Assembly (NCBI GenBank): GCA_963800865.1 | Contig: CAWDCL010000005.1 | Span: 186,001-250,000, forward strand | Origin: JALOKP01 sp963800865 | GTDB taxonomy: Bacteria; Acidobacteriota; Polarisedimenticolia; J045 | Reading direction: 5' to 3' | DNA length: 64,000 nt | Shown: positions 52,601-64,000 of the stretch, piece by piece | Numbering within the stretch: position 1 is the stretch's first letter | Layout: every line of letters begins with the position of its first letter | Translations under genes and position numbers: made by a program | Notes under the pieces: generated by a model | Databases searched by the model: none | What the model saw: only the letters and a program-made list of their open reading frames with translations | Told to the model about the DNA's origin: nothing

Positions 52601-53219
52601 CGACCGGGAACTGGACGGCCAACGCGCAGGTCTCGCTGTGGAACGGGACGCAGGGGCTACCTGGTCAAGCGCTTCGGCGCGGCCGACGGGGCGCCGTACG
52701 ACGTCACGGCGATCTACGACGACGGCCGGGCCCGGAACCTGGGAGATCCGCCTCGAGGAGAACAACGGCGGGGGCCAGGCGAGCTTCAGCGCCGCGGCGC
52801 TCACGGTCACCGGGATCCAGTGCGACGCGGGCTGCGGCGTCGTCGTCCACGCCGGCGCCGCCGATGGCGGACGGCAAGGTCGGTTCGCCGGTGCGGTTCG
52901 CGGCGGGGCGCCGGCCCGAACGAGGTGGCGGTCACGATCGACAACGCCACCTGCGACTCGAACCACGCCGTCGTGGTCTACGGCACTCTCGGCAACTACA
53001 GCGGCTACCAGGGCGCGGTCACGGGCTGCGACATCGGGGCCGGGTCCGACCGCGACGTTCACCGCTCCGCCGGGCAACGTCTGGTTCAACGTGCTCTGGG
53101 TGAACGAAGCCGGCGCGGCCGGGAGCCCGGGGTCCAGCTCAACGGGCCCGCGGACCTGGAGCGCAGCGGGGCTATGCGGCGTGATCGACGACGACACGTC
53201 CGACCCCGTCTGCGATTGA
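46648..53219 (+). pseudogene. Giant multidomain secreted protein (propeller plus Ig-like repeats), heavily frameshifted
   Basis: Reconstructed gene of about 6.6 kb (some 2,180 aa) from ATG 46648 (GAGGAG ahead) to TGA at 53217-53219. The leader is TSLALATILAALLALLPGMPAGA. Residues from about 47440 to 48710 encode a propeller-like domain (YMVPPDPIMAAGPGHLVAIVNQRYRVWDK, FVMGGETVETTTGTDSYLCVA, YPDVSVDRNGNIAIGYTKSS). After that come at least three Ig/CARDB-like repeats with the recurring words GGDSETIPAGSW, TTGDSETFSIYGAGP and APNDGT, and jelly-roll-like parts (NYEWQSATWYFRSDMVALADPALAVGFFW). It ends CGVIDDDTSDPVCD. At least 25 single-base shifts break it, most adding a base. No protease motif. 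It lies 36 bp behind protease B and 39 bp before the zinc protease. I do not recognise the whole architecture. Confidence 0.65.
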
Positions 53220-53258
53220 GGCGCGAGGGCAGCGGCCCGAACGGGCCGGGAGAGGTTC

Positions 53259-56629
<3,371 letters not shown>

Positions 56630-56830
56630 GCCGGCGGGAGTACCGCGCCGCCTGACCGCGTTTCAGCGGCACGGCCCGGCTATCAGTGATCGGGAAACCG
56701 CGCGGGCCAGGCCCCGCCCCCGATCGGTAGTATCCTCTCGATCCGGATCGAAACCGACGCGGCCGGTCGATGCGCCTCGTCGCTCGTCGAAGCGACGCGA
56801 GCACGCGCACCGGTCCTCGGAACCGCCTGC

Positions 56831-58312
56831 ATGAGTCGAGCCCGTTGCCATGAATCTCTCCTCCGGAACGCCATCCTGGCGGTTCTGGTCGCGGCTGCCG
56901 GTCCAGCGGCCGCCGGGAGCCCGTCGGAACCGGGCCCGGTCCCGCCCAGCCCCGCGCGGCCAGCCGATCTTCCGCCCCCGCCCCCGCCGCCGGCTCGCGC
57001 TCCGATCGCCGTCCCGGCCGGATTCCAGCGCGGCAACCCGCTGACGCTGGCGCAGGTCCTCGACGTCGCGCTGCGCGTGAATCCCGAGACGCGGGCCGCC
57101 TGGCAGCGCGCGATCTCGGCCGCGCAGGAGGTCGGGGTCCAGCGCGCGGCCTACTACCCGGACCTCGAACTCGAGGCGGACGCGTCGCGCGTCCAGTCCA
57201 CGGCCCAGGGCGGCCGCTTCTCGACGCTCGAGAACGTCTACGGCGCATCGATCAACCTGAACTACCTGCTGATCGACTTCGGCGGCCGCCGCGGCGACCT
57301 GGACGAGGCGCGCAACCTCCTGCTCGCCGCCGACTGGACCCACAGCGCCGCGATCCAGAACCTCATCCTGCGGGTGGAGGTCGCCTACTACTCGTACCTC
57401 GAGTCGAAGGCGGGCCTCGAGGCCTCGGCGGCGACGGTGCAGGAGCTGAGGACGGCGCTCGAGGCCGCCGAGACGCGGCACGACGCCGGGGTGGCGACGA
57501 TTGCGGACGTCCTGCAGGCGCGGACCGTGCTGTCGCGGGCCGAGCTGAACTACCTCACCATCGAGGGGGGGATGCAGGCGCTGCGCGGAGCGCTCGCGAC
57601 CGCCGTCGGCGTCCCGCCGGACACTCCGTTCGAGGTCGGCAACCTGCCGGAGATCGGGGCGCCCGAGCAGCTCGACGAGGAGGTGAGCCAGCTCGTCGCC
57701 ACCTCCGCGGCGAAACGGCCCGATCTCGCCGCCGCGCGCCTGCGGACGGCAGCCGCCGAAAGCCACGTGAAATCCGTGCGCTCCGAAGGGTTGCCGACGC
57801 TCTCGCTGGGCGCCGGGGCCGGGCGCGCCTGGTTCGATCCGTGGTCGGTGGAGCCCTACGGGGACGCCTGGTCGGTTGCGCTGCTGTTCCGCTACCCGCT
57901 CTTCACCGGGTTCGAGAACACCTACAAGCTCCGCCAGGCCGAGAGCGACGCCCGGATCGCCGCCGACCTCGCCGAGGCGCTCGAGCAGCAGGCGCTGCTC
58001 GACACCTGGACCAGCTACTACGACCTCAAGACCGCGACGAAGAAGATCGCGACCTCGCGCGACCTCCTGGCCAGCGCCGAGGAGAACGAGAAGGTCGCAC
58101 TGGGGCGCTACAAGGAAGGGGTCGGCTCGGTGCTGGATCTCCTGACCGCCCAGTCGCTGCTGGCCTCGGCGCGGGCGGACGAGATCAAGGCGCGCGCCGA
58201 CTGGCTGATCGCCGTCGCCAGGCTGGCCCGCGACACCGGAACGCTCACGGTCCAGGCCGCCGGCGAGGTCGTGCCGTCCGCCGCGGGGAAGGAGACCGAT
58301 GCTCAGCACTGA
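56831..58312 (+). CDS. TolC-family outer membrane efflux protein
   Basis: Outer-membrane channel of 493 aa for a tripartite efflux pump. Signal peptide NAILAVLVAAAGPAAAG, then a Pro-rich stretch (LPPPPPPPARAP). Two OEP repeats follow: first half from LTLAQVLDVALRVNPETRAAW to the helix pair ending around residue 250, second half from EQLDEEVSQLVATSAAKRPDLAAARL to the C-terminus, with FRYPLFTGFENTYKLRQAES and YKEGVGSVLDLLTAQSLLASARADEI, typical TolC segments. Start ATG 56831 lies 201 bp after the zinc protease stop, so it probably has its own promoter. Its end overlaps the membrane-fusion gene by 14 nt. Confidence 0.92.
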   Translation: MSRARCHESLLRNAILAVLVAAAGPAAAGSPSEPGPVPPSPARPADLPPPPPPPARAPIAVPAGFQRGNPLTLAQVLDVALRVNPETRAAWQRAISAAQEVGVQRAAYYPDLELEADASRVQSTAQGGRFSTLENVYGASINLNYLLIDFGGRRGDLDEARNLLLAADWTHSAAIQNLILRVEVAYYSYLESKAGLEASAATVQELRTALEAAETRHDAGVATIADVLQARTVLSRAELNYLTIEGGMQALRGALATAVGVPPDTPFEVGNLPEIGAPEQLDEEVSQLVATSAAKRPDLAAARLRTAAAESHVKSVRSEGLPTLSLGAGAGRAWFDPWSVEPYGDAWSVALLFRYPLFTGFENTYKLRQAESDARIAADLAEALEQQALLDTWTSYYDLKTATKKIATSRDLLASAEENEKVALGRYKEGVGSVLDLLTAQSLLASARADEIKARADWLIAVARLARDTGTLTVQAAGEVVPSAAGKETDAQH

Positions 58313-59498
58313 ACTCCGGGAAGCGCTCCGGCCGGTGTCTCGCGGCCGGCCGATCGCCCTCGCCGCGGTCCTCGCCGTCCTCCTGCTCGCGGCCGCGGCG
58401 GGTGGATGCAACCGCGGCGGCGCGACCGCCCCCGCCGGGCCCGAGGCCGTTCCGGTGGCGGTCGCGCGGGCCGAGCGCAGAAACGTCCCGGTGCGGCTGC
58501 GCGCGATCGGGAACGTCGAGGCGACATCCACCGTCTCGATCCGCCCGCGCGCGGGTGGAGAGGTCGTCCAGGTCGCGTTCGAGGAGGGGAAGGACGTCCG
58601 CCGCGGGGACCTGCTGTTCGTGATCGACCCCGAGCCCTACCGCGCCGCGGTCGCCGAGGCCGAGGCGCGGCTGGCGCGCGACGAGGCGCTGCTCAGGAAG
58701 GCCGAGCAGGACGAGCGCCGGTACGCGGGGCTGGTCGAGAAGGACTACGTGACGAAGGAGCAGTTCGACCAGGTCCAGGCCAACCGCAGCGCGCTGAGGG
58801 CGACGATCCGCGGGGACCAGGCGGCGCTCGACGCGGCCCGGATCGAGCTGGGCTACTGCACGATCCGCTCGCCGATCGACGGCCGCGCCGGCACGCTCCT
58901 CGTGCACCGCGGGAACCTGGTCAAGCAGAACGACGACCAGCCGCTCGTCGTGCTGCTGCAGACGCGTCCGATCTTCGTCGGCTTCTCGGTCCCCGAGCAG
59001 TACCTGCCGGAGATCCGCCGGCGCGCCGCAGCCGGGCCGCTCGAGGTGACCGCCACCGTCACCGCCGCCGCCGCCGCCGCCGGGGAGCAGCCGCACGTCG
59101 GCCGTCTCGACTTCGTCGACAACACGGTCGACGCTGCGACCGGGACGATCCGCCTCAAGGCCACCTTCGAGAACGAAGACCGTGCGCTCTGGCCGGGGCA
59201 GTTCCTCGACGTGCGGCTCACGCTCTCGGACGAGGCCGACGCGCTCGTCGTCCCCAATCCCGCCGTCCAGACGGGCCAGCAGGGGACCTTCGTCTTCGTC
59301 GTGGACGCCGCCGGCAAGGCCCAGTCGCGACCCGTAACGGTGGAGCGCACGGCCGGCGAGGAGACGGTGATCGCGACCGGGCTCGAAGCGGGGGAGACGG
59401 TCGTCACCGACGGCCATCTCCGCCTCTACCCCGGCGCCGCGGTCGCGATCAAGCCGGCGGTCGGCGCTGGCGCGGACGCGCCGCAAGCCGCCCGATGA
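58299..59498 (+). CDS. RND efflux membrane-fusion (adaptor) protein, HlyD/AcrA family
   Basis: Periplasmic adaptor of 399 aa. The N-terminal hydrophobic segment (ALAAVLAVLLLAAAAGGC) with Cys37 suggests a lipoprotein anchor although the lipobox is weak. Barrel-sandwich halves flank a helical hairpin: EATSTVSIRPRAGGEVVQVAFEEGKDVRRGDLLF and later IRSPIDGRAGTLLVHRGNLVK; between them lies the coiled-coil (AEARLARDEALLRKAEQDERRYAGL). A beta-barrel (FVGFSVPEQYLPEI) and a membrane-proximal domain (ATGLEAGETVVTDGHLRLYPG) complete the AcrA architecture. It overlaps TolC upstream by 14 nt and the RND gene by ATGA. Links the transporter to the channel. Confidence 0.93.
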   Translation: MLSTELREALRPVSRGRPIALAAVLAVLLLAAAAGGCNRGGATAPAGPEAVPVAVARAERRNVPVRLRAIGNVEATSTVSIRPRAGGEVVQVAFEEGKDVRRGDLLFVIDPEPYRAAVAEAEARLARDEALLRKAEQDERRYAGLVEKDYVTKEQFDQVQANRSALRATIRGDQAALDAARIELGYCTIRSPIDGRAGTLLVHRGNLVKQNDDQPLVVLLQTRPIFVGFSVPEQYLPEIRRRAAAGPLEVTATVTAAAAAAGEQPHVGRLDFVDNTVDAATGTIRLKATFENEDRALWPGQFLDVRLTLSDEADALVVPNPAVQTGQQGTFVFVVDAAGKAQSRPVTVERTAGEETVIATGLEAGETVVTDGHLRLYPGAAVAIKPAVGAGADAPQAAR

Positions 59499-62400
59499 AC
59501 TTCACGGAGATCTTCATCCGGCGCCCGGTCGCCACCGCGCTGGTGATGCTGGCGATCCTCGATCTTCGGCGCGATGGCCTACACGCGCCTGCCGGTGAGC
59601 GACCTCCCGAACGTCGACTTCCCCACCCTTCAGGTCAGCGCGGCCCTGCCCGGCGCCTCGCCCGAGACGATGGCCTCGTCGGTCGCCACGCCGCTCGAGC
59701 GCGAGTTCTCGACGATCGCCGGGCTGGACTCGATGAACTCCACCAGCGCGCAGGGGAACACGCAGATCACGCTGCAGTTCAGCCTCAGCCGCAACCTCGA
59801 CGCCGCCGCCCAGGACGTCCAGGCGGCGATCACGCGCGCCTCCCGCCAGCTGCCGAAGGACATGCCCAGCCCCCCTTCCTACCAGAAGGTGAACCCGGCG
59901 GACCAGCCGATCCTCTACCTCGCGCTCACCTCGCCCAGCCTCGCCCTGTACACGCTGGACGAGTACGGCGAGACGATGATCGCCCAGCGGATCTCGCACG
60001 GTCAGCGGCGTGGCGCAGGTGCAGGTCTACGGCGCACAGAAGTACGCGGTCCGCGTCCAGGTCGACCCCAAGGCGCTGGCCACGCGCGGCATCGGCATCG
60101 ACGAGGTCGCCGCACGCGATCCGGTCCGCCAACGTCAACCTGCCCACCGGAACGCTCTGGGGCGCGCAGAAGGCCTTCACGGTCGAGGCCAACGGGCAGC
60201 TCTCCAATGCGGCCGGCTACCGGCCGATCGTCGTCAGCTACCGCGATGGCCGCCCGGTCCGCCTGGAGGAGCTCGGGCGGGTGATCGACAGCGTGGAGAA
60301 CGACAAGACCGCGGCCTGGTTCGTCGACGACCGCGCCGTCGTCCTCGCGATCCAGCGCCAGCCCGGGACCAACACGGTCGCCGTGGCGCAGGCGGTCAAG
60401 GACCTGCTCCCGACCTTCCGCAGCAACCTCCCGGCCTCGGTCTCGATGAAGATCATCTACGACCGCTCGGAGTCGATCCAGGAGTCGGTCCAGGACGTCA
60501 AGAAGACGCTGCTCCTGACCCTCGTGCTGGTCGTCCTCGTGATCTTCGTGTTCCTGCGCAGCGTGCGCTCGACGATCATCCCGTCGCTCGCGCTGCCGAT
60601 GTCCGTCGTCGGGACCTTCGCGGTGATGTACCTGCTCGGCTACAGCCTCGACAACCTGTCGCTGATGGCCCTCACGCTGTCGGTCGGGTTCGTCGTCGAC
60701 GACGCGATCGTCGTGCTCGAGAACATCGTGCGACACGTCGAGCTGGGGGAGAAGCCGTTCGATGCGGCCCTGACCGGCTCCCGGGAGATCAGCTTCACCG
60801 TCGTTTCGATGACCATCTCGCTGGCCGCCGTCTTCATCCCGATCCTCTTCATGGGAGGCATCCTGGGGCGCCTGTTCAACGAGTTCGCGGTCACGATCGC
60901 CGTCGCGGTCCTGATCTCGGGCTTCGTCTCGCTGAGCCTGACGCCGATGCTCTCGAGCCGGTTCCTGCTGGCCCACGGGGAGGAGCACCACGGCCGGCTC
61001 TTCGAGTTCACCGAGCGGATGCTTCCAGCGCTCGCTCGACTGGTACAAGGCAGGGCTCCGCTGGTCGCTCCGTCACCGGCTCGCCGTGGTCGGTCTCATT
61101 TTTGCGGTCCAACTCGCGACGATCTGGATGTTCGTCGCGATCCCCAAGGGGTTCATTCCGAGCACCGACACGGGACAGATCTTCGCCTTCACCGAGGCGG
61201 CCGAGGGGATCTCGTTCGAGTCGCTCGTGCAGCACCAGCGCGCGGTGGCCGAGATCGTCGCGAAGAACCCGAACGTCGACGGGTTCATGTCGACCGCAGG
61301 GGGCCGTGGCGGCGTCGGGAGCGGGAACTCCGGCGTCGTCTTCATCCGGCTCAAGCCGCGCGCCGAGCGCAAGGACAGCGTCGACCAGGTGATCCAGCAG
61401 TTGCGCGGGGCGGTCGCGGGGATCCCCGGCATCCGGGCCTTCTTCCAGAATCCGCCGCCGATCCGCTTCGGCGGCCGCCTCACCAAGAGCCAGTACCAGC
61501 TGACCCTGCAGAGCGCGGACACCGACGAGCTGTACCGGTTCGCGCCGCAGCTCGAGGCGGAGCTGAAGAAGGCGCCGCGAGCTGCGCGACGTCACGACCG
61601 ACCTGCTGCTGAAGAACCCCCAGGTCGACGTCCAGATCGACCGCGACCGGGCGTCGGCGCTGGGAGTGACGGCCGCCGAGATCGAGGACGCGCTCTACAG
61701 CGCCTACGGCGCACGCCAGGTCTCGACGATCTACGCCGCGAACAACACCTACAAGGTGATCCTCGAGCTGGAGCCGGAGTACCAGCGGGATCCCAGCGTC
61801 CTGCCGCTGCTCTACATCCGCTCGTCGCGCGGCGAGCTGGTCCCGCTCGAGTCGGTGGCGACGCTCTCCCGGAGCCTCGGGCCGCTGACCGTCAGCCACG
61901 CCGGACAGCTCCCGGCGGTGACGGTGTCGTACGACCTGCAGCCCGGCGTCTCGCTGGGACAGGCGGTCGACGCGATCAACAAGGTGTCGCGGCAGGTCCT
62001 CCCGGCGACGATGAGCACCAGCTTCCAGGGGACGGCGCAGGCCTTCCAGTCCTCGCTCCAGGGGCTGGGCCTGCTGCTCGCGCTGGCGATCCTCGTGATC
62101 TACCTCGTGCTGGGGATCCTCTACGAGAGCTTCATCCACCCCCTGACGATCCTGTCGGCGCTGCCGTTCGCCGGCTTCGGGGCGCTCGCGACGCTGATGC
62201 TGTTCGGCGCGGACCTCTCGATCTTCGCCTTCGTCGGCGTGATCATGCTGGTCGGCCTCGTCAAGAAGAACGGCATCATGATGGTCGACTTCGCGGTCAG
62301 CTCGATGCGCCAGGACGGCACGGACTCCTTCACGGCGATCTTCGACGCCTGCGTCATCCGTTTCCGCCCGATCATGATGACGACGATGGCGGCGCTCTTC

Positions 62401-62634
62401 GGCACGCTGCCGATCGCCCTCGGGCTGGGGGCCGGGGCCGAGGCGCGCCGGCCGCTCGGCCTGGCGGTCGTCGGCGGGCTGCTCTTCTCGCAGTTGCTGA
62501 CGCTGTTCGTCACTCCGGTGGTGTTCACCTACAACGACCAGTTCCAGCGCTGGATCGGCCGGCACGTCCCGACGCTCCGCGGCGCCGTCGCCGATCGGAC
62601 CGGAGTCATTGCGGACGGGCCTTCCGCGCGTTGA
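59495..62634 (+). CDS. RND efflux transporter (AcrB/MdtB-like), five frameshifts
   Basis: Inner-membrane proton-driven multidrug exporter, about 1,044 aa after correction. It starts MNFTEIFIRRPVATALVMLAI and has RLPVSDLPNVDFPTLQV, the usual RND N-terminus, then FVVDDAIVVLENI (the proton-relay Asp pair on helix 4), SLTPMLSSR and the C-terminal MLVGLVKKNGIMMVDFA. The frame moves by +1 five times, in windows near 59555-59562, 59995-60003, 60112-60120, 61020-61048 and 61572-61583. Removing one base at each leaves exactly 1045 codons, so five single insertions explain everything. Its ATG 59495 overlaps the adaptor stop. The end overlaps the convergent TPR gene by 29 bp. Substrate unknown. Confidence 0.9.
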
Positions 62635-64000
62635 TCTCCTCGACCAGCGCGGCGTAGCGCGGATCGCCGCGCAGCGGCTTGAGGTCGTCGACCTGGTCCA
62701 GCTGCTGGATCGCCCCGAAGCCCGCGTCGAGCGAGTGGCGCAGCGCGTCGAATGCCTGCTCGCGGTCGCCCGCCAGCGTCGCCCCCATGGCCCAGGCAAA
62801 CCAGGCGTCGGAGAGCGCGTCGCGCCGCTCCACCGTGCCGGCGATGCGGATCACCTCCCGATAGAGCGGCCTGGCCTCGGCGTGTCGGCCGGCGTAGCTC
62901 AGCGTGAACGCGAGGTTCATCGTGCTCTGGAACACCTGGGGACTGTCGGGCCCATAGGTGCGCTGCCGCCCGGCGAGCACCTTCTCCAGCAGCTCGATCG
63001 ACTCGCCGGTCTTCCCCTGGTTGCCCAGCGTCACCGCGAGCGTTTCCATCACCTGGTACATGACTTCCGAGTCGGGATGCAGCCTCGATTCGGCGGCGAG
63101 CAGTTCCCGGCTCATCGTCTCCGCCTCCGGGAAGCGTCCCTGGCGCCGGACCATCTCGCCGAGGTTGCCGAGCGTGACCAGGGTCTCCGGGTGCTCGGGC
63201 CCGAGCACGCGCTTCCGGCGTTCATGCAACTCGCGGAGCAGCTGTTCGGACTCCGCGAGCCGGCCCTGCTCGCCGACGGCGAGGGCCAGCCCGTTCAGCG
63301 AGAACAGCGTCCCCGGGTGATCCGGCCCGAGGACGCGCTCCTCGATGACCATCGTCTCGCGATGAGCGCGCTCCGCATCGGCCGGCCGGCGCTGCAGGGC
63401 GATGACCTGGTCGAGGCTTCGCCGCGCGTTCAGGGTGTCGGCGCTCTCGGGCCCCGTCGTCTTCTCGAACCCCCCGACGTTCTCGCGAAGCATGGTCTCC
63501 GCCTCCGCGAGCCGCCCCAGCGCGCCCAGGGTCTGCGCCAGGTAGTTCGCCGTGTGGAGCGTGTCGGCGTGCGCGACGCCGAGTACCCGCCGCTGGGCGG
63601 TGAGCGCGTCGCGGAGCAGGGTCTCCGACGGCTCGGGCTTTCCCAGGGAGTAGAGCGCGTGGCCTCGGGTGCTCATGGTGCGCAGCGTGTCCGGGCTGTC
63701 GGGCCCGAGGACGCGTCGCTGCTCCGTCTCCGCCTGCTCCAGGAGCTCCGCGGCCCGCGCGTAGAGCCCGAGCCCGCTGTACGTCTGCGCCATCGTGAAC
63801 GCGAGCTTCGCCTTCACCACCGGATCGATGTCGGTTGCCGCTCCCATCTCCTGCGACGCCCGATCGAGGATCTCGCGCGCGGTGACGCTGCTGCCCCGCT
63901 GCTCGCCGGGGTCGGGCACCCGGAAGATGCCGGTCATGAACGCGACGATCCGGTCGGCGCGGTCGCGCTCGCGCGTGATCCGCTGCAGCTGCACGAACTG
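62606..64000 (-). CDS. TPR-repeat protein, likely C-terminal part of a Ser/Thr kinase (5' partial)
   Basis: Open to the right edge, so the N-terminus is missing. The visible 465 residues are nearly all kinesin-light-chain type TPRs: units of about 42 residues with words such as RRVLGPDSPDTL, KRVLGPEHPETLVTLGNLGEMVRRQGRF and RTYGPDSPQVFQSTMNLAFTL. The region before the first repeat (RIVAFMTGIFRVPDPGEQRGSSVTAREIL) is like the linker found between the kinase and TPR domains of many acidobacterial and planctomycete PKN-type kinases. No catalytic kinase motif is inside the window, so kinase identity is inference. The end (FGAIQQLDQVDDLKPLRGDPRYAALVEEI) is the typical TPR-kinase tail. Its stop overlaps the RND gene tail by 29 bp. 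Confidence 0.75.
   Translation of the reverse strand, partial: QFVQLQRITRERDRADRIVAFMTGIFRVPDPGEQRGSSVTAREILDRASQEMGAATDIDPVVKAKLAFTMAQTYSGLGLYARAAELLEQAETEQRRVLGPDSPDTLRTMSTRGHALYSLGKPEPSETLLRDALTAQRRVLGVAHADTLHTANYLAQTLGALGRLAEAETMLRENVGGFEKTTGPESADTLNARRSLDQVIALQRRPADAERAHRETMVIEERVLGPDHPGTLFSLNGLALAVGEQGRLAESEQLLRELHERRKRVLGPEHPETLVTLGNLGEMVRRQGRFPEAETMSRELLAAESRLHPDSEVMYQVMETLAVTLGNQGKTGESIELLEKVLAGRQRTYGPDSPQVFQSTMNLAFTLSYAGRHAEARPLYREVIRIAGTVERRDALSDAWFAWAMGATLAGDREQAFDALRHSLDAGFGAIQQLDQVDDLKPLRGDPRYAALVEEINARKARPQ

Overview
The window is high-GC, densely packed DNA with NNC/NNG codon preference and frequent ATGA/GTGA start-stop overlaps. Gene content (an Hyb-type uptake hydrogenase, M1, S9 and S8 peptidases, two POT-family peptide transporters, a TMTC-like GT-C/TPR protein, large secreted proteins with FN3-like C-termini) points to a proteolytic, peptide-using Gram-negative, most likely an Acidobacteriota-type lineage (for example Thermoanaerobaculia). 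That assignment is inference; no rRNA, tRNA, CRISPR array or insertion sequence was seen.

Layout. 1-4702 (+): end of an hybOABCD-like operon: HybA (5' end outside the window), HybB, the [NiFe] large subunit, the HybD protease and a small membrane protein. 4770-13363: a divergent M1 peptidase, a small acidic protein, a BNR/TIG secreted protein (-) and a large secreted glycosidase-like protein (+). 13452-17383 (-): USP, SDR and M1 peptidase with thrombospondin-type-3 repeats. 17530-24837: two POT transporters around a GT-C/TPR protein, two periplasmic cyclophilins and an acyl-ACP thioesterase. 24912-31694: hybrid histidine kinase, deoxyhypusine synthase-like protein, prolyl oligopeptidase (-) and methyltransferase.

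31757-56629 is a secretome island. On the minus strand are a HAF-like Cys-rich protein and two S8 proteases. After a 512-bp divergent intergenic region, the plus strand carries two tandem paralogous S8 proteases, a giant multidomain secreted protein and a zinc protease with a P-domain. 56831-62634 is a TolC-HlyD-RND efflux operon. The right edge holds the C-terminal half of a TPR protein (-).

Reading frames. Many genes, above all the large secreted ones, are broken by single-base shifts while the protein sequence between shifts is pristine. Most shifts add one base, often at a CG after C; a minority lose a C from a C run. Gene boundaries below span the reconstructed gene. Lightly broken genes (1-5 shifts) are typed CDS, heavily broken ones pseudogene. 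I think most shifts are consensus errors rather than decay, but this cannot be settled from sequence alone. The main functional theme is extracellular protein degradation, peptide uptake and H2 oxidation.
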